NCBI GenBank assembly: GCA_945957365.1
Contig: CAMFKI010000006.1
Span: 1 to 64,000 of the forward strand
Length of the DNA: 64,000 nt
Reading direction: 5' to 3'
Source: an uncultured Alphaproteobacteria bacterium
Lineage (GTDB): Bacteria; Pseudomonadota; Alphaproteobacteria; Rhizobiales; Aestuariivirgaceae
Numbering within the stretch: position 1 is the stretch's first letter; each line of letters begins with the position of its first letter. Position numbers and translations under genes: made by a program. This document shows positions 56,817-64,000 of the stretch, one piece after another. The notes beneath the pieces are model-generated. The model did no database searches, had not been told where the DNA came from, and was given only the letters and a program-made list of their open reading frames with translations.

Positions 56817-57719
56817 CTATCTGATTTCGGCGCGCAAGGGTCTGGCGAGGAGCCTGGCGATTTCTTGGTCGGGGGCGCGGCCCTCGTCAACGATGGCGTG
56901 GACGGCATCCACAATCGGCATGTCGATGCCGTGCTTGCGGGCCAGCGCTTGCGCGATCTTGACGGTGGCGGCCCCTTCGACCACGCCGCGCGACTGGGCC
57001 AGGGCCTGTTCGACCGTCTTCCCCTCGCCCAGCGCATGCCCAAAGGAATAGTTCCGCGACTGGCGCGAGGAGCAGGTGAGCAGCAGGTCGCCGAGGCCGG
57101 AGAGGCCCATCAGCGTCTCGGGCCGCGCACCGAGCTTCGCGGCAAATCGCGTGAGTTCGGCGAAGCCGCGGGTGGTGAGCGCCGCCCGCGCGCTGTCGCC
57201 GAGGCCACGGCCATCGGAAATGCCGCAGGCGATGGCGAGAACGTTCTTGAGCGCGCCGCCGATCTCCACGCCCTTCACGTCGTCGGAGGCATAGATGCGG
57301 AACTGCGGCAGCGAGAGTGCTTCAGCCCAGCGATGGGCATGGGAAATCTCCCCTGCGGCCAGCACCACGGCAGTGGGCAGGCCCTTCATGACGTCGGCCG
57401 CGAAGGACGGGCCGGAGAGCACCATGGGTTCTGCGGCAGGCAGCACCTCCGCCACCACCTCGTTCATGAACAGGCCGGTGCCCTGCTCGATGCCCTTGGC
57501 GCTGATGATCAGCGGGATCGCGTTCGTAACGATTGATTTTAGTCCTATGAGGACCCCACGTACCCCCTGTGCTGGCACTGCCAGGATCAGGCCCTGCGCG
57601 CTCCTGAGGGGCTCCACGGGCCCACCGCGGGACCAGACCGCGACCTCGTGGCCGGCGGTCCGCGCCACATGGGCTAGCGCCGCGCCCCACGCTCCGGCGC
57701 CGAGAACGCCGATCCTCAT
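56817..57719 (-). CDS. gpsA: Glycerol-3-phosphate dehydrogenase [NAD(P)+]
   Basis: This 300-aa enzyme reduces dihydroxyacetone phosphate to glycerol-3-phosphate for phospholipid synthesis. It has the N-terminal [17 protein letters not shown] dinucleotide fold, [14 protein letters not shown] and the active-site [13 protein letters not shown] segment. The ATG overlaps the tsaD stop (ATGA). Confidence 0.95.
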   Translation of the reverse strand: MRIGVLGAGAWGAALAHVARTAGHEVAVWSRGGPVEPLRSAQGLILAVPAQGVRGVLIGLKSIVTNAIPLIISAKGIEQGTGLFMNEVVAEVLPAAEPMVLSGPSFAADVMKGLPTAVVLAAGEISHAHRWAEALSLPQFRIYASDDVKGVEIGGALKNVLAIACGISDGRGLGDSARAALTTRGFAELTRFAAKLGARPETLMGLSGLGDLLLTCSSRQSRNYSFGHALGEGKTVEQALAQSRGVVEGAATVKIAQALARKHGIDMPIVDAVHAIVDEGRAPDQEIARLLARPLRAEIR

Positions 57720-58807
57720 GCCTTGCCTCCCAGCTTGCCGGAGCCGTAGACCGGGGCCTGGGCCTGGTCGAGCGGCCAGCGGGCACGGGCGGGAGCGCCG
57801 AGGTCATCGGTGAGACCCAGCGCCAAGCGCTCGGCCCCGGCCCAGGCGATCATCGCCGCATTGTCGGTACAGAGTTTGGCTGGCGGAACAATGAGGTGCA
57901 GGCCGTGTTGGGCGGCTGCCGCCTCGAACACCGCCTTGAGCTTCTGGTTCGCCGCCACGCCGCCCGCCACGATCAGGGCGGGGTTCGCGACGTCCGGATG
58001 CGCGGCGCGGAACAGGTGGACGGCCATCTTCAGCCGGTCGGCCATGGTCTCGGCCACCGCCGCCTCGAAGCTGGCGCAGACGTCGGCCACGTCCTGATCG
58101 CTCAATGTTTTCAGGTCGTTGACTGTCTCGCGCACGGCGGTCTTGAGGCCGGAAAAGGAAAAATTGCAGTCCTTGCGGCCCTTGAGCGGGCGGGGGAAAT
58201 CGAAGCGGGCGGGGTTGCCGCGCCGCGCCAGCGCCTCGACCTGCGGGCCGCCGGGGTAGCCCAGCCCCAGGAGCTTCGCCACCTTGTCGAAGGCCTCGCC
58301 CAGCGCATCGTCGATGGTGGTGCCAAGGCGGTGGTATTTGCCAATGCCTTCCACGAGTTGGAACTGGGTATGGCCGCCCGAGATCAGCAGCAGCAGGTAG
58401 GGGAACGTGACGTCGTGCAGCAGCCGCGCGGTGAGCGCGTGGCCTTCCAGATGGTTCACCGCGATCAAGGGCTTGCCCGTCGCCAGCGCGATGGCCTTGG
58501 CCATGGTCAGTCCGACGATGACGCCACCCAGCAGTCCCGGCCCGGCGGTGGCGGCGACGCCGTCCAGCTGGTCGTAGGTGACACCGGCCTCGGCCATGGC
58601 CTGGGCCACCAGCCGGTCGAGGTGGTTCACATGGGCCCGGGCCGCGATCTCCGGCACCACGCCGCCGTAGGGGGCGTGCTCCTTGAGCTGGGAAAGCACA
58701 ATGTTCGAAAGGATTTGGCCGCGGCCCGCAGCATCGCGCGCGACGACGGCGGCGGCCGTCTCGTCACACGAGGTCTCGATGCCGAGGATGAGGGTGCGGG
58801 CGGACAT
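57716..58807 (-). CDS. tsaD: tRNA N6-adenosine threonylcarbamoyltransferase
   Basis: This 363-aa TsaD (Kae1/YgjD) makes the t6A modification of tRNAs reading ANN codons. It has the [16 protein letters not shown] start, [10 protein letters not shown] metal motif and the [14 protein letters not shown] [12 protein letters not shown] near the C-terminus. The ATG at 58807 begins [13 protein letters not shown]; a second in-frame ATG at 58819 is possible. First gene of the gpsA operon. Confidence 0.96.
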   Translation of the reverse strand: MSARTLILGIETSCDETAAAVVARDAAGRGQILSNIVLSQLKEHAPYGGVVPEIAARAHVNHLDRLVAQAMAEAGVTYDQLDGVAATAGPGLLGGVIVGLTMAKAIALATGKPLIAVNHLEGHALTARLLHDVTFPYLLLLISGGHTQFQLVEGIGKYHRLGTTIDDALGEAFDKVAKLLGLGYPGGPQVEALARRGNPARFDFPRPLKGRKDCNFSFSGLKTAVRETVNDLKTLSDQDVADVCASFEAAVAETMADRLKMAVHLFRAAHPDVANPALIVAGGVAANQKLKAVFEAAAAQHGLHLIVPPAKLCTDNAAMIAWAGAERLALGLTDDLGAPARARWPLDQAQAPVYGSGKLGGKA

Positions 58808-58887
58808 GGCGGAGGGCATATCGCGGGGGTGGGTTGGCCGCAACTTTTATGGCCGTGATGGCAGTTCCACGGACCGTCTCCCCGGGC

Positions 58888-58960
58888 CGTCATGCCAGCG
58901 GAAGCTGGCACCCCGCCTGGGGCGCCCGAAGCGGGGCCCCAGCTTGCGCTGGGGTGACGG
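58888..58960. repeat. CCCAGC palindromic repeat, copy 3
   Basis: An approximately 73-bp palindrome, somewhat diverged from the copies at 45759 and 50501, lies between the divergent tsaD and hemC genes. Confidence 0.75.
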
Positions 58961-59060
58961 AAAAATGGGACGGGGTGACGGGATAATGGGGAGTGGTGAC
59001 GCCCGCGAAGTTTGCAGCTAAGACTGTCAGGACATTGGTTTATCCGGAACAGACCTGCCC

Positions 59061-59975
59061 ATGCCGAAGCTGAAGATCGGAACCCGCGGCTCCCCCCTCG
59101 CGCTCTACCAGGCCAACGAGACGAAGAGCCGGCTGAAGGCCGCGCATGGCTTCTCCGACGATGACATCGAGATCGTGGTGATCACCACCACGGGGGACCG
59201 CATCCGCGACCGGCCGCTCTCCGAGATCGGTGGCAAGGGGCTGTTCACCAAGGAGATCGAGGAGGCGCTGTTCGCGCGCGAGATCCACCTCGCCGTGCAC
59301 TCCATGAAGGACATGCCGGCCCGGCTGCCGGACGGCCTCATCATGGCCGCCCTGCTGCCGCGCGAGGACGTGCGGGACGCCTTCCTGAGCCCGGTGGCCA
59401 AGACCATCGACGACCTCGCGAAGGGCGCGGTGGTCGGCTCATCCTCCGTGCGGAGGGGCGCGCAGCTGAAGCGCATCCGGCCCGACCTGGAGGTGATCCA
59501 GTTCCGCGGCAATGTCGAGACGCGGCTGAAGAAGCTCGACGACGGCGTGGCGCAGGCGACCTTCCTTGCCGCTGCCGGACTGAAGCGGCTGGGGCTGGCC
59601 GACAAGATCGCCTCGCTCATCCCCACCGAGGTGATGCTGCCCGCCGTGGCGCAGGGCTGCATCGGCATCGAGACTCGCGAGGACGATGCCCGGACGCGAG
59701 AGCTGCTCGCGGCGATCAACCACGAACCTTCGGCCATCGCCGTGAGCTGCGAGCGCGCCTTCCTCGCCGCCCTCGACGGTTCCTGCCGCACGCCGCTGGC
59801 GGGCCACGCCGTGATCGACAATGGCACGGTGAAGTTCCGCGGGCAGGCGCTGACGCTCGACGGCGTGCACTGCTTCGAGACGACGCGTGAAGGCGCCCCC
59901 GCCGATGCCGAACGCATGGGACGCGAGGCAGGCGAGCAGGTGAAGGCCGAGGGCGGCAGCCTCATCGCCTTCTGA
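59061..59975 (+). CDS. hemC: Porphobilinogen deaminase
   Basis: This 304-aa enzyme joins four porphobilinogens into hydroxymethylbilane. It has KIGTRGSPLALYQAN at the start, the VVITTTGDRIRDRPL and HSMKDMPARLP segments and the cofactor Cys in DGSCRTPLAGHA. Its TGA overlaps the hemD ATG. First gene of a hemC-hemD-mitofilin-hemY operon. Confidence 0.96.
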   Translation: MPKLKIGTRGSPLALYQANETKSRLKAAHGFSDDDIEIVVITTTGDRIRDRPLSEIGGKGLFTKEIEEALFAREIHLAVHSMKDMPARLPDGLIMAALLPREDVRDAFLSPVAKTIDDLAKGAVVGSSSVRRGAQLKRIRPDLEVIQFRGNVETRLKKLDDGVAQATFLAAAGLKRLGLADKIASLIPTEVMLPAVAQGCIGIETREDDARTRELLAAINHEPSAIAVSCERAFLAALDGSCRTPLAGHAVIDNGTVKFRGQALTLDGVHCFETTREGAPADAERMGREAGEQVKAEGGSLIAF

Positions 59976-60673
59976 TGCGCGTTGCCGTCACCAGGCCCGA
60001 GGAGGATGCGGGGCCGCTCACCGCGAAGCTGACCGCGATGGGCCATGAGGTGGTGATGGCGCCGCTGCTGACCATCCGGCCGCGCGAGGGGGTTTCGATC
60101 CCCGCCCTGCCCTGGCAGGCCATCGCGGTGACCAGCGCCAACGGCATCCGGGCGCTGCCCGCCGGCCACGATCTCACATCCTTCCGTACACTGACGGTCG
60201 GGCCGCAGTCGCTGAAGGCGGCGCGCGCGGCGGGCTTCCGCGCCGAGGCGCATGGCGGCGACGTGAACGGACTGGCTCTCTTCATCCGCGACAATCTCGA
60301 CCCGAAGGCGGGGCCGATCCTCTATCTTTCGGGTGCGGAGACTGCCGGCGACCTCGAAGCGCAGCTGACGGCGGCGGGCTTCGAGTGCTGCCGTGTGGTG
60401 CTCTATGACGCGGCACCGGCGGAGGCACTGGATGGCGCGGAGGATGACCTGCGCCACGGCCGCCTCGACGCCGTGCTGCTCTATTCGCCGCGCAGTGCGA
60501 AGATCTGGCGCGATCTGGTGAGGCGCGCGGGGCTTGACTCCGCGGCAGCCCGGCTGCGCCACCTGTGCCTGTCGCGCAATGTCGCAGCCGCGCTGCCGGA
60601 AGGATGGCCCGCAAGCATTGCGGCAAGCCCCGATGAAGCCGCAATTCTTGCGCTTCTTGATCAAACGGCGTGA
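59975..60673 (+). CDS. hemD: Uroporphyrinogen-III synthase
   Basis: This 232-aa enzyme cyclises hydroxymethylbilane with D-ring inversion to uroporphyrinogen III. It has the VAVTRPEEDAGPLTAKL start, ITVTSANGIRAL-like AVTSANGIRALP and an AVLLYSPRSAKIW segment. Its start overlaps hemC (TGATG). Confidence 0.92.
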   Translation: MRVAVTRPEEDAGPLTAKLTAMGHEVVMAPLLTIRPREGVSIPALPWQAIAVTSANGIRALPAGHDLTSFRTLTVGPQSLKAARAAGFRAEAHGGDVNGLALFIRDNLDPKAGPILYLSGAETAGDLEAQLTAAGFECCRVVLYDAAPAEALDGAEDDLRHGRLDAVLLYSPRSAKIWRDLVRRAGLDSAAARLRHLCLSRNVAAALPEGWPASIAASPDEAAILALLDQTA

Positions 60674-60692
60674 ACCCTTTAGGCCTTTCCGG

Positions 60693-61892
60693 ATGAGCAA
60701 CCAGAACGACGACACGGCTTCCGATCCCCGGGTGATCGACCTCGAGGCCGAGGAAATCCGCAGCGATGCCGATGCGCCCGCTGCCGAAGCCACGCCGCAG
60801 GCGGAACCCGCACCGGAAGTCACGCCGACTTCCCCACGACGCAGGCCGCGCGGCTCCGCCACGTGGATCATCGCGGCGCTGGTGCTGGGCGCGCTGGCCG
60901 GTGGCTGGCTCTATCGCGGCGTGTTGTCGAACTACCTGCCGTCGAACGAGATGGTGGCGTTGAAGAACCAGGTGGCGGCGCTGTCGCAGAACAATTCCGA
61001 TCTCGCCGCCCAGCTCGCCGCGGTGAAGCAGGGCGCCGACGGTGCGGCGCAGGCCGCAGCCTCCGCCAATGATGCCGCGGCCAGGGCCGCCGATGCGGCG
61101 AAGGCGGCCGCGGCACAGATCGCCGACGTCGGCGCGCGGGCCGACCAGGCGGGGCAGAAGGGTGCGGCTCTGCAGGACGCATTGAGCAAGGCCCGCGCCG
61201 ACCTCGATGCCTTGCGCAAGTCGATGTCGTCGGCGCCCGCAGCCGGGACCGCGGGCAGCACCGCGAACCCCGCCGACGCGGCAGTGCTTGCAGCACTCGG
61301 CCAGCGCATCGATGCGCTGGAGAAGGATGTGGCGAGCCTCAAGTCAGGATCGGGCACGGGCGCGCAGGCCGGAAACACGACGGCCCTGTCGCAGGCGCTG
61401 TCCGACCTCAAGGCGAAGGTGGCGGCGGGAACGTCCTTCAAGCCCGAGTATGAGCGCATCGCGCGCATGGTGCCGGCCGCATCGGGGCTCGACGTGGTGG
61501 CATCCGATGCCGCCGAGGGCGTGCCCGATGCCAGGGGACTGGCCGCAGCCTTGCGCGCCGCCATCCCCTCCCTGCCGCAGGCCGAAGCGCCACCGGCGGA
61601 GGATGACAGCTGGTTCGGAACGGCGATGAAGTCGCTCTCCGGCATCATCTCGATCCGGCCGATCGGCGACACCGACTGGCGGCAGGTGGCCGACAAGGCC
61701 GCCGCCTTCGCCGAGGCCGGCGACCTGACGCAGGCGATTTCCACCATCGATGCCGGCGAAGGCGAGAAGCCCATGGCGCTGAGCCAGTGGCGCGACCGCG
61801 CCGCGGCGAGGCTGCAGCTCGAGGCCGCGGTGGGCCAGGTCTCCGAGGCGGTGCTGCGGCAGATCGCGGCAACCGGAGGAGCGGCGCAATGA
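60693..61892 (+). CDS. Mitofilin/Mic60-like inner-membrane protein
   Basis: This 399-aa protein has an acidic disordered N-terminus, one membrane helix (WIIAALVLGALAGGWLY, about residues 55-72), a long Ala-rich coiled coil (MVALKNQVAALSQNNSDLAA onward) and a C-terminal conserved domain. That arrangement and its place between hemD and hemY fit the alphaproteobacterial Mic60 homologue, which shapes membrane folds. Its stop overlaps the hemY start by ATGA. Confidence 0.88.
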   Translation: MSNQNDDTASDPRVIDLEAEEIRSDADAPAAEATPQAEPAPEVTPTSPRRRPRGSATWIIAALVLGALAGGWLYRGVLSNYLPSNEMVALKNQVAALSQNNSDLAAQLAAVKQGADGAAQAAASANDAAARAADAAKAAAAQIADVGARADQAGQKGAALQDALSKARADLDALRKSMSSAPAAGTAGSTANPADAAVLAALGQRIDALEKDVASLKSGSGTGAQAGNTTALSQALSDLKAKVAAGTSFKPEYERIARMVPAASGLDVVASDAAEGVPDARGLAAALRAAIPSLPQAEAPPAEDDSWFGTAMKSLSGIISIRPIGDTDWRQVADKAAAFAEAGDLTQAISTIDAGEGEKPMALSQWRDRAAARLQLEAAVGQVSEAVLRQIAATGGAAQ

Positions 61893-63373
61893 TCAGGCTG
61901 CTGTGGCGCTTCCTGCTGATCGTCCTTCTCGCGGCGGGCTTCGCCTGGCTCGCCGACCGGCCCGGCACGCTGACCATCCGCTGGCTCGGCCGCGAGATCC
62001 AGATGAGCTTCATCGCCGGCGTGGTGCTCGCCGTGCTGGCGGTGGCTGCCATCTGGTTCCTGTGGAGCCTGTTCCGGCGGCTGTGGGGCAGCCCGCAGGC
62101 GATGGGCCGGTGGTATTCCTTCCGCAAGAACCGCAAGGGCTATGAGGCGCTGTCGCGCGGCATCATCGCCGCGGGCGCGGGTGACGCCGCGGCGGCGGCA
62201 AAGCATGCGGCGATCGCCGGCAATGCGCTGGCCGACGAACCGCTGGTCAACGTGCTGGCCGCACAGGCCGCCCAGCTGAAGGGCGACCGCGCCCAGGTGA
62301 AGCGCATCTTCGAGCAGATGACCAAGTCGCCCGACACCGAGGCGCTGGGCCTGCGCGGATTGTTTTCCGAGGCGCGCCAGACCGGCGACGCCGCCACCGC
62401 ACGCCGCCATGCCGAGCGCGCCCTGGCGCTGAACCCGCGGCTCTCATGGGCCGCCGCCGCCGTGCTGCAGCTGCAGTCCTCCGCCAAGGACTGGAACGCC
62501 GCGGCGACGACCCTGGGCCAGCAGATCAAGCTCGGCCTCGTGCCCGCCGCCGAGGGCAACAGAAAGCTCGCCGCGATGCTCGCCGCCGAGGCGCTGGCGC
62601 TGGAAGACGGCGACAAGGCCAAGGCGCTGGAACTCGCCCTCAAGGCCCACAAGCTCGACCCCGCGCTGGTGCCCGCCGCCCTCGTCGCGGCGCGCGTGCT
62701 GGTCGCCCAGGCCTCGACGCGCAAGGCATCGAAGATCCTGAAGGAGACCTGGAGCCTGTCGCCGCACCCCGATCTCGCCGAGGTCGAGGCCAACCTCATT
62801 CCGGGCGACGGGCCCGAGGCGCGCCTCGACCGGGTGCGCGACCTGCTGAAGGAAGGCCGGCTCCGCGCCGATGGCGGCGGCCTCGAGGGGGCGGTGGCGC
62901 TGGCCCGCGCCGCGATCCGCGTCCGGCGCTGGGACATGGCGCGCGCGGCGCTGAAGCCCTATGCCGACAGCCGCCCGCAGGCCCGCGTCTGCGCCCTGAT
63001 GGCCGACATCGAGGAGGCCGAGGGCGACAAGGGCCGGGCACGCGAATGGCTGGCGCGCGCGCTGACCGCCCCGCGCGATCCGATCTGGGTGTCGGATGGC
63101 GTCGCCAGCCCGCGCTGGACGCCGGTGTCGCCGGTCTCGGGCGAGATCGTGCCGTGCGAATGGAAGGCGCCCTTCGAAATGCCAGAACCGCTGGAGGCCG
63201 ACCGGCCCGCGCCGGTCGAGGCCATCGAAGCGCCGAAACCCGCCGCCGCCGCAGCGGCCCCGCGCAGCCTCGAACCACCGAAAATGGTGCAGCCGCAGCG
63301 CCCGCCCGACGATCCCGGCCTGCCCGAGGATTTCGACGGCCCGCCGGGCCGCACCCAGCCCGCCGAGGGCTGA
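61889..63373 (+). CDS. hemY: HemY-like membrane protein
   Basis: This 494-aa protein has two N-terminal membrane helices (LLWRFLLIVLLAAGFAWLAD and FIAGVVLAVLAVAAIWFLW) followed by TPR-like repeats and a Pro-rich C-terminal tail. HemY of the heme operon has this form; its exact role in heme or membrane assembly is not settled. The ATG at 61889 overlaps the mitofilin stop (ATGA). Confidence 0.92.
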   Translation: MIRLLWRFLLIVLLAAGFAWLADRPGTLTIRWLGREIQMSFIAGVVLAVLAVAAIWFLWSLFRRLWGSPQAMGRWYSFRKNRKGYEALSRGIIAAGAGDAAAAAKHAAIAGNALADEPLVNVLAAQAAQLKGDRAQVKRIFEQMTKSPDTEALGLRGLFSEARQTGDAATARRHAERALALNPRLSWAAAAVLQLQSSAKDWNAAATTLGQQIKLGLVPAAEGNRKLAAMLAAEALALEDGDKAKALELALKAHKLDPALVPAALVAARVLVAQASTRKASKILKETWSLSPHPDLAEVEANLIPGDGPEARLDRVRDLLKEGRLRADGGGLEGAVALARAAIRVRRWDMARAALKPYADSRPQARVCALMADIEEAEGDKGRAREWLARALTAPRDPIWVSDGVASPRWTPVSPVSGEIVPCEWKAPFEMPEPLEADRPAPVEAIEAPKPAAAAAAPRSLEPPKMVQPQRPPDDPGLPEDFDGPPGRTQPAEG

Positions 63374-63437
63374 AATTTCCGCCCCAGACCGGTTGCGGCC
63401 CGGGGCGAAATACCCTATACCCCGCGCCGTCTGGCAG

Positions 63438-63513
63438 GCCGCTTTAGCTCAGTTGGTAGAGCACATCATTCGTAATGATGGGGTCAGGTGTTCGAGTCAC
63501 CTAAGCGGCACCA
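63438..63513 (+). tRNA. tRNA-Thr(CGT)
   Basis: Cloverleaf with acceptor GCCGCTT/AAGCGGC, A discriminator and encoded CCA, D arm GCTC/GAGC, anticodon loop TTCGTAA (anticodon CGT, reading ACG) and T loop TTCGAGT. It lies downstream of hemY. Confidence 0.95.
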
Positions 63514-63677
63514 GTTTTCCATGACTTCTGAAAGTTGGATGGTCTCAGTGCCCCTCGGCAATTGCCCGACAGGCGTTGCTGGGCGATTGCACGTGTCCGT
63601 GGCGTGCCGCGTCTCAAGGGTGAGACCGTGGCGAACGCGAATTCCGCTGAACGTCTCGGCGCGTTCGAACAGGTGCT

Positions 63678-64000
63678 TCAGCGACGAGCCTCCCGCGGCG
63701 CTGCCGGATAGCAGGCTCGCAGGAAACTGTGCCAGGACGGAAGCAGGCCAGTGGCGTGCGTTTCGCGCGGGATCACGCAGCTCGAAAGACGGAGCGCGTT
63801 CAGGGGGTGGCTCTGCGCGAGGGCCAGAAGTTCCGCCGTCCCGGCGCCGACGAGGGTGCGATAATAGGAGTTTGCCGTCAGTTCGGTCTCACACACGGTC
63901 ACGTGCAACATGCGGCCAGAATGGTCGGCCGCGGCTTCGTACTGGGCCCGGTAGCGTGCGAAGATTTGCGACACCTGCGGTGCGATGGCGGGGCTGCCCG
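63678..64000 (-). CDS. Partial ORF at the right edge
   Basis: On the minus strand the frame is open from the window edge to a stop at 63678, at least 107 codons, with a first possible start at GTG 63974. It contains SQIFARYRAQYEAAADHSGR and HVTVCETELTANSYYRTLV. No family was recognised; the gene probably begins beyond 64000. Confidence 0.45.
   Translation of the reverse strand, partial: GSPAIAPQVSQIFARYRAQYEAAADHSGRMLHVTVCETELTANSYYRTLVGAGTAELLALAQSHPLNALRLSSCVIPRETHATGLLPSWHSFLRACYPAAPREARR

Overview
The window reads as a high-GC alphaproteobacterial chromosome, most like Hyphomicrobiales or a close relative. The evidence is gene order and family content: hemC-hemD-mitofilin-hemY, tsaD-gpsA-YciI-EVE-methyltransferase, sdhC-sdhD-sdhA-sdhB-acnA, asd, a periplasmic L,D-transpeptidase and several alphaproteobacteria-type small proteins. 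No genus can be assigned from sequence reading alone.

Positions 1 to about 28.8 kb are a prophage or prophage-derived element whose left part runs off the window. Read right to left on the minus strand it follows a phage early-to-late order. An AlpA-like HTH (20179-20379) comes first, then a tightly coupled replication and recombination operon: Sak4-like ATPase, DUF669-like ssDNA-binding protein, Cas4-like nuclease, SF1 helicase, 990-aa Toprim primase-helicase, RuvC-like resolvase and endonuclease VII-like nuclease. Small phage proteins, a tail-protein-Z-like gene, a ParB-methyltransferase fusion and a DUF7220 gene follow; terminase and head genes probably lie left of position 1. Cargo-like genes are scattered through it: tandem HupE/UreJ membrane proteins, a patatin-like phospholipase, a Tat-exported beta-carbonic anhydrase and a SAM methyltransferase. 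The lysogeny side (22277-28790, plus strand) is one coupled operon: S24-type repressor, unknown protein, RecD2 helicase, two small proteins, DUF2924, large serine recombinase and a small HTH-like partner.

Positions 28.8 to 38.9 kb are a defence-rich, visibly AT-richer island next to a tRNA-Ser(CGA). It holds a sirtuin with an apparent CTG start behind a 12-codon leader ORF, tRNA-Gly(TCC), an unrecognised two-gene unit whose second product has a HEGAH zinc-protease motif, a SLOG/DUF2493 protein, and an XRE regulator on a perfect 22-bp palindrome upstream of a 353-aa unknown. After these come a PaeR7I/XhoI-type restriction-modification system led by a HigA-like regulator, an Abi-C/HEPN protein, and a TIR protein with an N-terminal zinc-finger-like module.

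From 39.0 kb onward the region is core chromosome: asd; two hemerythrin-like genes each preceded by an FNR-type TGAT-N4-ATCA box; a DUF1223 protein; acnA and the succinate dehydrogenase operon, interrupted by a DUF559 nuclease-like gene between two large palindromes; thioredoxin; L,D-transpeptidase; acs; a DMT transporter; the EVE/YciI/gpsA/tsaD operon; and the hem/mitofilin operon, ending with tRNA-Thr(CGT) and a partial ORF at the right edge. A CCCAGC-type palindromic repeat occurs three times in core intergenic gaps.
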